Origin: an uncultured Sutterella sp.
Lineage (GTDB): Bacteria; Pseudomonadota; Gammaproteobacteria; Burkholderiales; Burkholderiaceae_F
Direction of reading: 5' to 3'
Length of the DNA stretch: 64,000 nt
Assembly: GCA_900544255.1 (NCBI GenBank)
Contig: UQUM01000004.1
Coordinates: 40,144 to 104,143 of the forward strand
Below the pieces are notes generated by a model. That model worked only from the letters and a program-made list of their open reading frames with translations. It was not told the DNA's origin and made no database searches. Positions 1 through 7,894 of the stretch are shown one piece after another (within the stretch, counting starts at the first letter, position 1; each line of letters starts with the position of its first letter). A program made the translations under genes and the position numbers.

Positions 1-166
1 AGCGCAGGGGGCAACGCTGACCGCAGTTAATCACGCAGGCGCACCAGCGGTAGGTACCGTAGTCGTCCACGGCAGCAGCGACGGCTTTGGCCAAAGGCGT
101 CATGACGAAACCCGCCGCTGCGGCGGCCGCAAGCAACGTTCGTCGGGAAACCGAGAGCGAAATCAT
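1..166 (-). CDS. DmsA-like molybdopterin oxidoreductase, N-terminus only
   Basis: Only the first 55 codons are in the window; the gene continues beyond base 1. The N-terminus has a twin-arginine signal (SRRTLL followed by an Ala-rich hydrophobic stretch to about residue 30), so the enzyme should be exported folded by Tat. Near residues 40-54 the segment CVINCGQRCPLR has the C-x3-C-x3-C spacing of the [4Fe-4S] site of DmsA-type catalytic subunits. A Shine-Dalgarno AGGAG lies 7 nt before the ATG. By family knowledge it would reduce DMSO or another S/N-oxide as terminal acceptor in anaerobic respiration. The substrate cannot be told from this fragment. Confidence 0.8.
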   Translation of the reverse strand, partial: MISLSVSRRTLLAAAAAAGFVMTPLAKAVAAAVDDYGTYRWCACVINCGQRCPLR

Positions 167-341
167 TTTCTATCTCCTGGAAAAGTGTGAGGGCAGCCGA
201 ACCGTGTTGTTTTTTTGAGGTCGGATTCGGCCGATTTTTTCGAGGAAGATGCTAACGGGAAGCCCGCGGTTTCACTAAACGATTTTCGGACACGTCATAC
301 GCATTTTTGGACAACGTCGTTTTACCTAAAACAAACAACGA

Positions 342-1013
342 CTAGCCCTCCGAGTCGGAAACCGTCACCGTCGGCACAATGAGCTGATGCGTTTTTACGT
401 ACTCGCCGGGCGTCATGCCGAAACGCTTGGCAAACGCGCGGATAAACGCGGACGTCGTCTTAAACCCGGCCGATCCCGCCGTCGCTTCCACCGAAAACCC
501 CGCCGCAAGATCGTCCAACGCATACAGCATCACGCAGTGCTGCCGCCATTCGCCGTATGCTGCCAAGACTTCTTCAATGATGATGCTCGCAAGGCGTTTT
601 GCATGAATGCCTTTGTCCGTGGTGCCGTAAACCGCAGCGAAGTGTTTGAGCATCTCAGCCGTCATAGGATTCAAAAAGCAGCGCAACGGCTCCCCGGGCA
701 TCTTCCGTGCCACTTCCGGCGCAATGTGCAGCGACAATGATTTCGTATCCATCGCCTGCACCACATTGTGCGGACACCCCGGCGGCACCCAGACCGCGCA
801 GCGCGACGGCACAGCGACAAACCCGTCCGCCAACTCCAACCCGTAGCGTCCGCCTTCGATCCGCATCCCGATCATTCCCGTCGGATGCGTGTGCAGCGCC
901 CGGCGCCCATGACTGTCGATCGTCGAAGCAAAAACGGCCGAAAACGCATACGGCGTCGTGTCGTTGAGATCGATGTTTTCCGGCCAGGCAACCGGACGAG
1001 CGGCAAGCGGCAT
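342..1013 (-). CDS. AraC-family regulator lacking the first helix-turn-helix
   Basis: 223 residues. Residues about 15-110 form an AraC-type cupin sensor domain (HTHPTGMIGMRIEGG, VPPGCPHNV). The C-terminus has a good second AraC helix-turn-helix (VEATAGSAGFKTTSAFIRAF, then GMTPGEYVK). Family members of this type are about 260 residues and carry another helix-turn-helix just before it. Here the text runs from IIIEEVLAAYGEWRQHC straight into the linker helix, so roughly 40 residues are missing in frame. It lies upstream of and in the same direction as the DmsA-like gene, which it may control. DNA binding may be weak or altered; a decayed gene is also possible. Confidence 0.75.
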   Translation of the reverse strand: MPLAARPVAWPENIDLNDTTPYAFSAVFASTIDSHGRRALHTHPTGMIGMRIEGGRYGLELADGFVAVPSRCAVWVPPGCPHNVVQAMDTKSLSLHIAPEVARKMPGEPLRCFLNPMTAEMLKHFAAVYGTTDKGIHAKRLASIIIEEVLAAYGEWRQHCVMLYALDDLAAGFSVEATAGSAGFKTTSAFIRAFAKRFGMTPGEYVKTHQLIVPTVTVSDSEG

Positions 1014-1079
1014 CTCTTTTCTCTAAAAAATGGGGATGACGGAACTCTACATGTCATGCGACATTGCAGTGCCTCCCCC

Positions 1080-2351
1080 TCAATCATCGTTAAAACGACG
1101 ATATTTCGCCTCAGCCTCTGCCTCCAGGCGTTTGGCCCGCTTACAGGCCGCCGCCGTAAAGAGCACGTCGGACGACGAATTGAGCCCCGTCTCACAGGAG
1201 TCCTGCAGCACGCTGATGATGAAGCCCACGGCCACCACCTGCATCGACACGGCGCTGTCAATCCCGAACAAACTGCAGGCCAAGGGAATCAGCATCAGGG
1301 AGCCCCCGGGCACCCCGGCCGTCCCGCAGGCACACACTGACGCCAACAAAGACAAGAGTACCGCCGTAATAAAGTGCACTTCAATGCCCAACGTATGGCA
1401 CGCCGACAGCGTGAGCACCGTAATCGTCACCGCGGCGCCCGCCATATTGATGGTGGAACCCAACGGAATCGACACCCCGAACGTGTCTTCGGGGAGATTC
1501 AGTTTGCGGCACAGATTCATGTTCACCGGAATGTTGGCGGCGGAGGAACGCGTGAAAAACGCCATCACGCCGGATTCTTTAAGAACCGTAAACGTCAGCG
1601 GATAGGGATTTTCTTTCGTGCAGTACCAAACGATGAGGGGGTTCAGTACCAGCGCCACAAAGGCCATGCACCCCAAAAGAAGACCCAAGAGCTGCGCATA
1701 ACCCACGAGAACGCTGAAGCCTTCCGTCGCGAGCGTATTCGCCACCAAACCGAAAATCCCGATGGGGGCGCAACGGATTACGACGTGCACGATGAATTCC
1801 ACGCCGCCCGCGAGGTCATTCAGAATTTCACGGGTGCGGTTCGAAGCCTTCTTGAGCGCAATGCCGAGCCCGGCGCCCCACGTGAGAATCCCGATGTAGT
1901 TGCCGGTCAAAAGCGCATGAACCGGATTGTCCACGGCTGATAAAAAGAGCGTCTTCAGAACGGATCCCACCCCTTCGGGCGCTGCGGCTTTAGCGCCTTC
2001 AACCGCGAGCTGAATCGTCACGGGGAACGCGAAACTTGCGAGCACCGCCGTCACCGCGGCACAGAACGTCCCGACGCAGTAGAGGACGAGAATGGGCTTC
2101 ACGTGCGTTTCCACGTCAACGTCCTGATTGGCGATTGCCGCAGAAACGAGAGCCAGCACGAGAACCGGTGCCACGGCCTTTAAAGCGGATACAAAAAGCG
2201 TACCGAGAAACCCGGCGTCCGCAGCCAAACCCGGCATAAAGTACGCCGTCAGCGTCCCCAAAATAAGCGCCACGACAATCTGTCGGATGAGAGAACCGCC
2301 CATAATGAAGGGCATGGCGCGGCTCAAAAGTGTTTTCTTTTCTTTCTTCAT
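1080..2351 (-). CDS. sstT: SstT-type Na+/serine-threonine symporter (copy 1)
   Basis: 423 residues, a usual length for SstT (DAACS family). Family signatures are present in order: GSLIRQIVVALILG near the start, LGTLFVSALKAVAPVLVL around residues 48-65, the serine-rich hairpin FFTRSSAANIPVN and the substrate/Na+ segment STINMAGAA in the second half, and CACGTAGVPGGSLMLIPLAC near residue 340. Hydrophobic segments run throughout, so it is an inner-membrane protein. The family takes up serine and threonine with sodium. A close paralogue lies at 3516-4778, separated by a toxin-antitoxin pair. Confidence 0.93.
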   Translation of the reverse strand: MKKEKKTLLSRAMPFIMGGSLIRQIVVALILGTLTAYFMPGLAADAGFLGTLFVSALKAVAPVLVLALVSAAIANQDVDVETHVKPILVLYCVGTFCAAVTAVLASFAFPVTIQLAVEGAKAAAPEGVGSVLKTLFLSAVDNPVHALLTGNYIGILTWGAGLGIALKKASNRTREILNDLAGGVEFIVHVVIRCAPIGIFGLVANTLATEGFSVLVGYAQLLGLLLGCMAFVALVLNPLIVWYCTKENPYPLTFTVLKESGVMAFFTRSSAANIPVNMNLCRKLNLPEDTFGVSIPLGSTINMAGAAVTITVLTLSACHTLGIEVHFITAVLLSLLASVCACGTAGVPGGSLMLIPLACSLFGIDSAVSMQVVAVGFIISVLQDSCETGLNSSSDVLFTAAACKRAKRLEAEAEAKYRRFNDD

Positions 2352-2402
2352 CGCCTTTTTTTCCTGTTGATCGAGCCCGTTGTTCGATTTTCTTGCGAAT
2401 CT

Positions 2403-2429
2403 AAAAAAGCCGGGCTTTGCGAGTCCGGC
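2403..2429 (-). terminator. Intrinsic terminator after yoeB, ahead of sstT copy 1
   Basis: Read on the minus strand, a GC-rich hairpin (GCCGGACT and AGCCCGGC arms around a CGCAA loop) is followed by six T. It lies 137 nt past the yoeB stop and 52 nt before the sstT copy 1 start. It ends the toxin-antitoxin transcript. If the sstT promoter lies upstream of it, it could also attenuate sstT. Confidence 0.75.
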
Positions 2430-2565
2430 TCGGGCTACGGCGTGTGATAAAGAAAGAATACGCGAAGACTGCGTAAAAAATCAAACCATAAGTGACTAGA
2501 TTGCAATAAAAATTTATGGCTTTCCCAGAAAAAAACGTATTTGATGCTTCCTATATCAGTCTACA

Positions 2566-2823
2566 TCAATAGTGATGACGACAGGCGATGATCGTCACAC
2601 TATCTTCAGCGAAAACATAAACCAAACGATGCTCATCGGTGATTCTTCGACTCCAAGCTCCTGCCAGCTCATACTTCAACGCCTCCGGCTTTCCCATGCC
2701 TTCAGTTGGGTGCCTAAGCGTATCTCTGATGAGAGTGTTTATTTTCTTGACTATCTTTCTATCAACTTCCTGCCAATAACAATAATCATCCCAACCACCG
2801 CTGTACCAGACCAGTTTCATCAT
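2566..2823 (-). CDS. yoeB: Txe/YoeB family ribosome-dependent mRNA interferase toxin
   Basis: 85 residues, matching YoeB over its full length: WDDYCYWQEVDRKIVKKIN, then GMGKPEALKYELAGAWSRRI, TDEHRLVYVF and the C-terminal ACRHHY. The Glu, Arg and terminal His-His-Tyr positions used by YoeB for cleavage of mRNA in the ribosomal A site are all visible, so the toxin looks intact. Its ATG overlaps the antitoxin stop by 4 bases (ATGA), which gives translational coupling with antitoxin first. YoeB is usually paired with YefM; here the partner looks RelB/DinJ-like. Confidence 0.93.
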   Translation of the reverse strand: MMKLVWYSGGWDDYCYWQEVDRKIVKKINTLIRDTLRHPTEGMGKPEALKYELAGAWSRRITDEHRLVYVFAEDSVTIIACRHHY

Positions 2824-3074
2824 GGTACCTCTGTCAGCGTGTGGGTTTCCAGATTTCTCTTGTGCCGAACATCATCCAACGCCTGCTTTAGGTATTCCAT
2901 GTTTCCTTTCGAATAGAAAGGATCTGCCACAGGCTTAAACGGGAATCCGTTACTGGCAACAATCTGTTTCAAAAGGATTCTGACAGCCGTCGTCATATCC
3001 ATGCCTATCTGGTTCAATACCATCACAGCATCGTTACGCAACGCATCATCAACACGTACTTGAATATTTGCCAT
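2820..3074 (-). CDS. RelB/DinJ-family antitoxin
   Basis: 84 residues. The N-terminus (ANIQVRVDDALRNDAVMVLN, then MTTAVRILLKQIV) is the ribbon-helix-helix of RelB/DinJ antitoxins: a short beta strand, then two helices. The C-terminal 40 residues (PFKPVADPFYSKGNMEYLKQ onward) would wrap the toxin. It is the first gene of a two-gene operon with yoeB and should both neutralise the toxin and repress its own promoter. The family identification is firm; the pairing with YoeB rather than RelE/YafQ is less common. Confidence 0.88.
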   Translation of the reverse strand: MANIQVRVDDALRNDAVMVLNQIGMDMTTAVRILLKQIVASNGFPFKPVADPFYSKGNMEYLKQALDDVRHKRNLETHTLTEVP

Positions 3075-3089
3075 AAGAGTGCTCCATCA

Positions 3090-3111
3090 TTGCCAACAGC
3101 AATATATTAGC
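3090..3111 (-). promoter_or_regulatory. Candidate antitoxin operator upstream of the TA operon
   Basis: Two short overlapping dyads lie 16-37 nt upstream of the antitoxin start: TTGC-CAACA-GCAA (3090-3102) and GC-AATATATT-AGC (3099-3111). Ribbon-helix-helix antitoxins typically bind such paired palindromes in their own promoter. The assignment rests on position and symmetry only. Confidence 0.4.
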
Positions 3112-3232
3112 ACTACTTTATCTTTATCAGTTTTTCCTGCAAAAAAGGGATCATCTTGGATTTTTAGGAAAACAGCTAAAAACTTGACAAAACAGTCCAC
3201 AGCTGCATATGCAGATAGGCCCCTCCCTAAAA

Positions 3233-3313
3233 ACGAGGGCGATGTGGACGATAGGCGGAAGCAGTTGGCACTTCGCTTGAACTGCTTCCGCCTATCTAAA
3301 TTCTCGCCCTCGT
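3233..3313. repeat. Nested perfect inverted repeat in the TA-sstT intergenic region
   Basis: The inner arms are 16 nt and exact (3251-3266 and 3280-3295, ATAGGCGGAAGCAGTT and its complement) with a 13-nt loop. The outer arms are 10 nt and exact (3233-3242 and 3304-3313, ACGAGGGCGA and complement), separated from the inner ones by about 8 nt each side. A weaker dyad (CGTCAAG/CTTGACG) follows at about 3321-3363. There is no T-run, so it is not an ordinary terminator. No gene is seen in 3112-3453. It could be a mobile-element relic or a structured RNA. Confidence 0.7.
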
Positions 3314-3453
3314 ACTACGGCGTCAAGCGGCTTTCGCGGCATATCCTCCGTTCGAGCCTTGACGGCGCCACCCTCCGCTGCCCGAAGGCCTCTCAACTCC
3401 AGTCAGGAGAATTTTCGGGAAGGGGATTACCTACAAATATGCCGGAAGACCCC

Positions 3454-3488
3454 AAAAAAAGCCGACCCGGAATGCGTCCCGAATCGGC
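3454..3488 (-). terminator. Intrinsic terminator of sstT copy 2
   Basis: Minus-strand hairpin with 12-nt arms (GCCGATTCGGGA and TTCCGGGTCGGC, G-U pairs allowed) around a CGCA loop, followed by seven T. It lies 28 nt after the sstT copy 2 stop. Confidence 0.85.
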
Positions 3489-3515
3489 CTTTCGTTATGT
3501 CAGCTTTTTGAAAAA

Positions 3516-4778
3516 TCAGTCAGCGCCGTACTTCTTTGCCGCTTCTTCTTCGAGGCGTTTCGCACGCAGGCACGCGGCCGCCGTGAAGAGCACGTCGGAC
3601 GACGAATTCAACGCGGTTTCCGCCGAATCCTGCAGCACGCCGATGATGAAGCCCACGGCCACCACCTGCATCGCCGTCCCGTTGTCGATCCCGAAAAGGC
3701 TGCAGGCCAAGGGGATGAGCATCAGAGAACCGCCCGGCACACCTGCCGCACCGCAGGCGCAGAGTGAAGCCACCACCGAGAGAAGGATCGCGGTGAAGAC
3801 GTCCACATGCACGCCCAACGTCGTGCAGGCCGAGAGCGCCAGAACCGTAATCGTGATCGCCGCGCCCGCCATGTTGATGGTCGCACCGAGGGGGATCGAT
3901 ACGCCGAAAGTGTCTTCGGGAAGTTTCAGCTTGCGGCACAGATTCATGTTGACCGGAATGTTCGCCGCCGAAGAACGAGTGAAGAACGCCATCACACCGG
4001 ACTCACGCAGGGTGATGAGCGTAAGCGGATAGGGATTCTTGCGGGTGCAGACCCAAACGATGATGGGGTTCAAAACCAGCGCCACGAAGAAGAAGCACCC
4101 GACGAGGAGCAGCAAAAGCTGTGCGTAACCCACGAGCGCACCGAACCCTTCGGTCGCAAAGGTGTTCGAGACCAACCCGTAAATACCCACGGGTGCGAAA
4201 CGGATCACCACGTGCACGATGAATTCCACGCCGTCGGCAAGATCGTTAAGCGTTTCACGGGTACGGTTCGAAGCCTTTTTCATCGCAATGCCGAGACCCA
4301 CGCCCCAGGCAAGAATGCCGATGTAATTAGCGTTTAAAAGCGCGTGCACAGGATTATCCACCACCGAAAGGAAGAGATTCTTCAACACTTCGGCAATGCC
4401 GCCCGGCGCCGCGGCCTTCGCGCCTTCAGCCGCCAGCTGAATGGACACGGGGAAAAGGAAACTTGCCGCCACGGCGGTCGCCGCCGCTGCAAACGTACCC
4501 ACCAAGTAAATAACGAGAATAGGCTTAATGTGACTGTCGGCGTTCATGTCCTGGTTGGCGATCGCCGCCCCCACGAGTACGAAAACGAGCACGGGTGCCA
4601 CAGCCTTCAGGGCGGACACAAAAAGCGTCCCCAGAAAGCCCATGTCGACAGCAAGCCCCGGCATGAAGTACGCCGTAAGCGAACCCAAGATCAACGCGAT
4701 GACGATCTGCTTGACGAGCGACCCGCCTAGGATAAGGGGCATCGCTCGGTGAAATAGGGCTTTTTTCTTTTCTACCAT
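3516..4778 (-). CDS. sstT: SstT-type Na+/serine-threonine symporter (copy 2)
   Basis: 420 residues, a clear paralogue of the carrier at 1080-2351 over its full length. Shared signatures include GSLVKQIVIALILG, LGTLFVSALKAVAPVLVF, FFTRSSAANIPVN, ATINMAGAAITITVLALSAC and GAAGVPGGSLMLIPLAC. It is an inner-membrane symporter of the DAACS family, expected to take up serine/threonine. The copies differ mainly at both termini and in loops, which suggests an old duplication or specialisation. It has its own terminator and a candidate promoter at 4968-4997. Confidence 0.93.
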   Translation of the reverse strand: MVEKKKALFHRAMPLILGGSLVKQIVIALILGSLTAYFMPGLAVDMGFLGTLFVSALKAVAPVLVFVLVGAAIANQDMNADSHIKPILVIYLVGTFAAAATAVAASFLFPVSIQLAAEGAKAAAPGGIAEVLKNLFLSVVDNPVHALLNANYIGILAWGVGLGIAMKKASNRTRETLNDLADGVEFIVHVVIRFAPVGIYGLVSNTFATEGFGALVGYAQLLLLLVGCFFFVALVLNPIIVWVCTRKNPYPLTLITLRESGVMAFFTRSSAANIPVNMNLCRKLKLPEDTFGVSIPLGATINMAGAAITITVLALSACTTLGVHVDVFTAILLSVVASLCACGAAGVPGGSLMLIPLACSLFGIDNGTAMQVVAVGFIIGVLQDSAETALNSSSDVLFTAAACLRAKRLEEEAAKKYGAD

Positions 4779-5371
4779 TTTGGTTATCTCCGTAAGCAGG
4801 CGCCGGTTTCAGAGAAAAAACCATTTCGAAGTCTCAGCCGTTTCATTTTCGGGCTTTCGGCACATCAAAAAGTCGTCCGTCATCAGGTCGGAGATCCTAT
4901 CTTTCGAAAGCGCCTCTCCGCGTTATTCCTGACGATGCTTCGCGCACTGCGATTCATCAACGGCTTCAGGATACGACACACTTAGATACAAATGCAACTA
5001 AAAAGATCGAATTTAGGCAGTTGTTCTTAGAAAATTCTAGGTTTTAGCGACTTTCCCTCGAATTACTTCCTACAAAATTGTGAAGTCACCCGAAAAAAGA
5101 TGACATCCGGAATTCCTCTGTGCTTGCAGAATTGCCGGAAGAAACAGGTCACGGCGCTGTGATCTGCACAGCAGATACACCGTATGGACTGACGAAAGGT
5201 TTAACCGCTCATTCCGTCCGGCCAATTTGACATTCGTTTGCCAACAAATTCCAGCCGGAAATCCGTCCGGAGAGTTGTACTTGGGTTGCGCTTGTAATAA
5301 CGTCCTTGTTTATTGCAAAAAACCAATCAGAATCTCGCCGGCAATGTAGTGAGCCCCCCACCTTGTGCGCT
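4779..5371. other. Intergenic region upstream of sstT copy 2
   Basis: 593 nt between the sstT copy 2 start and the LysR gene stop. The sequence is more AT-rich than its surroundings around 4980-5110. Apart from the candidate promoter at 4968-4997, no convincing gene, tRNA or known RNA element was found. A 96-codon minus-strand frame at 5209-5499 overlaps the LysR gene, has no family resemblance and is not supported. An untranslated leader of roughly 180 nt would precede sstT if the proposed promoter is right. Confidence 0.5.
4968..4997 (-). promoter_or_regulatory. Candidate sigma70 promoter for sstT copy 2
   Basis: Minus-strand TTGCAT (-35), 18-nt spacer, TATCCT (-10). It would give a leader of about 180 nt before the sstT ATG. 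Confidence 0.35.
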
Positions 5372-6367
5372 TCATCCGCCACAGCTTGCTCCAACAACCT
5401 CCGGCAATACAATTTTGTATTTCGCCTCGTAAAATTGCCGCAACCGCTCGTTTTCACTTTGTGTTTTTTCAAGCATTTGGTCATTGAACCACTTCGCAAA
5501 CAATCTCACCCTACGCAGCATCCACGCCGACCGTGACACCACCGTATACACCGGCAGCGGAGGCCGGAACCAACCAGGCAAAATGGGCACTAACCGTCCC
5601 GACAGCACGTCATCCCCACATTTGTTCAACGTGAGATCCACCGCTACGCCGAGCGATGCGAGCACTGAATTTCGCACCGCTTGAATACTGGGGATGCTGA
5701 TCGCATTACGGCTCGGTATCGCTTCGATCCTGCCGTCCTTTGTCAAAAATTGAGTCTCCTCCCTGACAGGGCCGTTATAGCGATACACCGTACACCGAGC
5801 CAAATCTTTGGGTTCTGAAATCATCCCGTTCTGCTCAATATATTGCACTGAAGCCAGCGGAAGATAGAAATTGTGCCCACGATAAAACGTCACCACCTCA
5901 TCTTCCGACGCGTTCACCTCCCCGGTTTTTACCGTGATATCACAATGACCTTTCAGAAGATCCTCAACCGTCATCCCCGGTGTAATGCGAAAGGACACAC
6001 GAGGGTATATCTTGTTGAACTCTGCCAAATAGAATGTAAGTTTTGTTGCCGCAAATCCCGGAGACACCGACAAACGAATTTCCCCCGTCTCCGCTTCGTT
6101 GTCCTGATGCAGTTCGTCCAACAAAGCATCCTGCATTTCCAAAATGCGCCGGATTTTCGGCACAACGGTCTGCCCCAAGTCCGTCAAAGCAAACGGTTTA
6201 ACCTTGCGGTTGATGAGAGGATGTCCTACCGCTTTTTCCAACTGAGCCACAGCCCGACTCACGGTCGATATCTCAACGGCAACGGTTTCTGCTGCCGGTG
6301 AAATACCGCCACCGTCAGCCACCGCCAGAAAATATCGCCACAACCTCAAATCATCGGCCTTGTTCAT
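5372..6367 (-). CDS. LysR-type regulator, divergent from the citrate lyase operon
   Basis: 331 residues, about 25-30 longer than usual because of a charged tail (SENERLRQFYEAKYKIVLPE). Residues about 8-65 are a LysR winged helix-turn-helix (WRYFLAVADGGGISPAAE, ISTVSRAVAQLEKAVGHPLI). The rest is a type-2 periplasmic-binding-like effector domain, starting at GEIRLSVSPGFAATKL. A Shine-Dalgarno GGGAGACGG precedes the ATG. It starts 146 nt from the oppositely oriented DcuC-family carrier gene, with two TTGC...GCAA dyads between them. It is therefore the likely regulator of the operon, sensing citrate or another imported acid. Confidence 0.88.
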   Translation of the reverse strand: MNKADDLRLWRYFLAVADGGGISPAAETVAVEISTVSRAVAQLEKAVGHPLINRKVKPFALTDLGQTVVPKIRRILEMQDALLDELHQDNEAETGEIRLSVSPGFAATKLTFYLAEFNKIYPRVSFRITPGMTVEDLLKGHCDITVKTGEVNASEDEVVTFYRGHNFYLPLASVQYIEQNGMISEPKDLARCTVYRYNGPVREETQFLTKDGRIEAIPSRNAISIPSIQAVRNSVLASLGVAVDLTLNKCGDDVLSGRLVPILPGWFRPPLPVYTVVSRSAWMLRRVRLFAKWFNDQMLEKTQSENERLRQFYEAKYKIVLPEVVGASCGG

Positions 6368-6390
6368 ATCCGTCTCCCTGTCCTCATTCT

Positions 6391-6441
6391 ACTTGCGTCT
6401 TACGCAAGTAGCTTTGCTGTTTTTGCCTTGCTCAATGCAAG
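6391..6441. promoter_or_regulatory. Twin LysR-type operators between lysR and the cit operon
   Basis: Two dyads with the same TTGC...GCAA core and T-N11-A geometry lie 34 nt apart (centre to centre): ACTTGCGT-CTT-ACGCAAGT at 6391-6409 and CTTGC-TCAAT-GCAAG at 6427-6441. The first is a perfect 8-bp inverted repeat and lies nearer the lysR start, as expected for the recognition site. The second overlaps the proposed cit promoter, as expected for the activation site. Confidence 0.7.
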
Positions 6442-6456
6442 CACAAAAAAGACAAT
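6428..6456 (+). promoter_or_regulatory. Candidate promoter of the dcuC-cit operon
   Basis: TTGCTC (-35), 17-nt spacer, GACAAT (-10), 58 nt before the carrier start. The -35 overlaps the second LysR-type operator, which fits activator-dependent transcription. Confidence 0.4.
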
Positions 6457-6513
6457 AAGCTGTATCCGAAGTTTTTTCGGACAATTGCTGCACTCTTTCG
6501 CTACGGAGTTGCC

Positions 6514-7881
6514 ATGACAAGCTTCTTACCTTGGTTCGCTTTGCTCGTAACCGTCGGCGCCGGCTGGATGATGGTGAAAAAATTCCCCAACCACATGACG
6601 CTTTTTCTTGCCGGTCTTCTTCTCATCGTCGTCTGCATTTTGGCCGGTGAAACCAATATTCTTCCCAAGGGAATGAAATCTTCGGGCCTGATTTGGTTCG
6701 ATATCTTCGATCTCTTGAGAAAATGCGCCACGTCTCAGGTATCCGGCATCGGCTTCGTGATCATGACGGCCGGCGGTTTTGCAGCCTACATGGATCGCAT
6801 CGGTGCCGCCAAAGCACTCGTTAATTTAACTACGAAACCGCTGGGGTGCTTGAATTCCCCCTACCTCGTGTTGGTATTGGGCTATCTCGTCGGCCAAGCC
6901 CTGATTCTCGTCGTACCGAGTGCCGCCGGCCTTGCCATGTTGCTCTTGGTGGCGCTTTATCCGATTCTGCGCGGCGTCGGGATTTCTGCAGCAGCTGCCG
7001 CCGTCATCGGTATGAATGCCGGGATGCCGATGGGACCGTCTTCGGGCACTTCGAACCTCGCGTCAAAAGTCGCCGGTCTGGATCCGGTCGTTTATTTCGT
7101 TCAGTGTCAGTTGCCCGTTGCGCTGCCTTCGATCATCGTCGTCTGCATCCTGCTGTACTTCGTCAACAAGTACTACGACAAAAAGAACGACGACGTCTAC
7201 GGTGAAACCGTGGAAGTGAAAGCGAAGGAAGTGCCGGATGTTCCCGGTTGGTACGCCCTGTTTCCGCTGATGCCGCTCGTACTGATGATCATCTTCAGCA
7301 AACTCGTCTACTCCGCCATCAAGCTCAACACCATTTCCGCGCTTTTCCTCGTTTGGGCTGCCGTGGTTCTGATTGAACTGATCCGGCTGCGCGACGCTCA
7401 GAAAGTCTTCAAAGACGCGCTCGCAATGTTCCAGGCCATGGGTAAACTCTTCACCGGCATCGTTGCTCTCATCATTTGCGCTCAGTTCTTTGCCGAGGGC
7501 CTCAAGATTTCCGGCCTGATCGACATGCTGGTTGAATCCTCGAAGACCGTCGGTATGGGAATGTTCGGCATGAGTGCCGTACTGTCCGCCATCGTGGGCT
7601 TCATCACCTTCCTCACCGGCTCCGGCGTCGCTGCCTACACGAGTTTTGCCGCTATGGCACCGGACGTTTCTGCCGGCTTGGGCGGGACTGCATCGGCCTT
7701 GGTAACCCCGATGCAGTTCGCGAGCGGCTTCCTGCGCGCCATGAGTCCGGTTTCCGGCGTCATTATCGCTGTTGCCGGTGCTGCGGGTCTTTCGCCCTTT
7801 GCGATTGTCCGCCGCAACTGGATTCCGATGTTGGGCGGTTTGATTACCGCACTCATCGCCAACTACCTCATTTTGATGTAA
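6514..7881 (+). CDS. DcuC-family anaerobic organic-acid carrier
   Basis: 455 residues, hydrophobic throughout with about 12-14 predicted membrane segments, matching DcuC (461 residues in E. coli). Recognisable stretches are GGFAAYMDRIGAAKALV near residue 88, the NSPYLVLVLGYLVGQAL segment and MSPVSGVIIAVAGAAGLSPF near the end. DcuC proteins exchange or export C4-dicarboxylates anaerobically. As first gene of a citrate lyase operon with no CitT/CitS/CitM-type gene, it may carry citrate, or exchange citrate for succinate. That is inference. A GGAG lies 5 nt before the ATG. Confidence 0.88.
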   Translation: MTSFLPWFALLVTVGAGWMMVKKFPNHMTLFLAGLLLIVVCILAGETNILPKGMKSSGLIWFDIFDLLRKCATSQVSGIGFVIMTAGGFAAYMDRIGAAKALVNLTTKPLGCLNSPYLVLVLGYLVGQALILVVPSAAGLAMLLLVALYPILRGVGISAAAAAVIGMNAGMPMGPSSGTSNLASKVAGLDPVVYFVQCQLPVALPSIIVVCILLYFVNKYYDKKNDDVYGETVEVKAKEVPDVPGWYALFPLMPLVLMIIFSKLVYSAIKLNTISALFLVWAAVVLIELIRLRDAQKVFKDALAMFQAMGKLFTGIVALIICAQFFAEGLKISGLIDMLVESSKTVGMGMFGMSAVLSAIVGFITFLTGSGVAAYTSFAAMAPDVSAGLGGTASALVTPMQFASGFLRAMSPVSGVIIAVAGAAGLSPFAIVRRNWIPMLGGLITALIANYLILM

Positions 7882-7894
7882 TCAGGTGGTTACC

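Noticed and set aside
3079..4032. 317-codon plus-strand frame opposite sstT copy 2
   Set aside because: Its C-terminal part is an antisense shadow of sstT; the same shadow appears opposite sstT copy 1.
5209..5499. 96-codon minus-strand frame overlapping the LysR gene end
   Set aside because: Overlaps the LysR coding region in another frame by 128 nt and has no family features.
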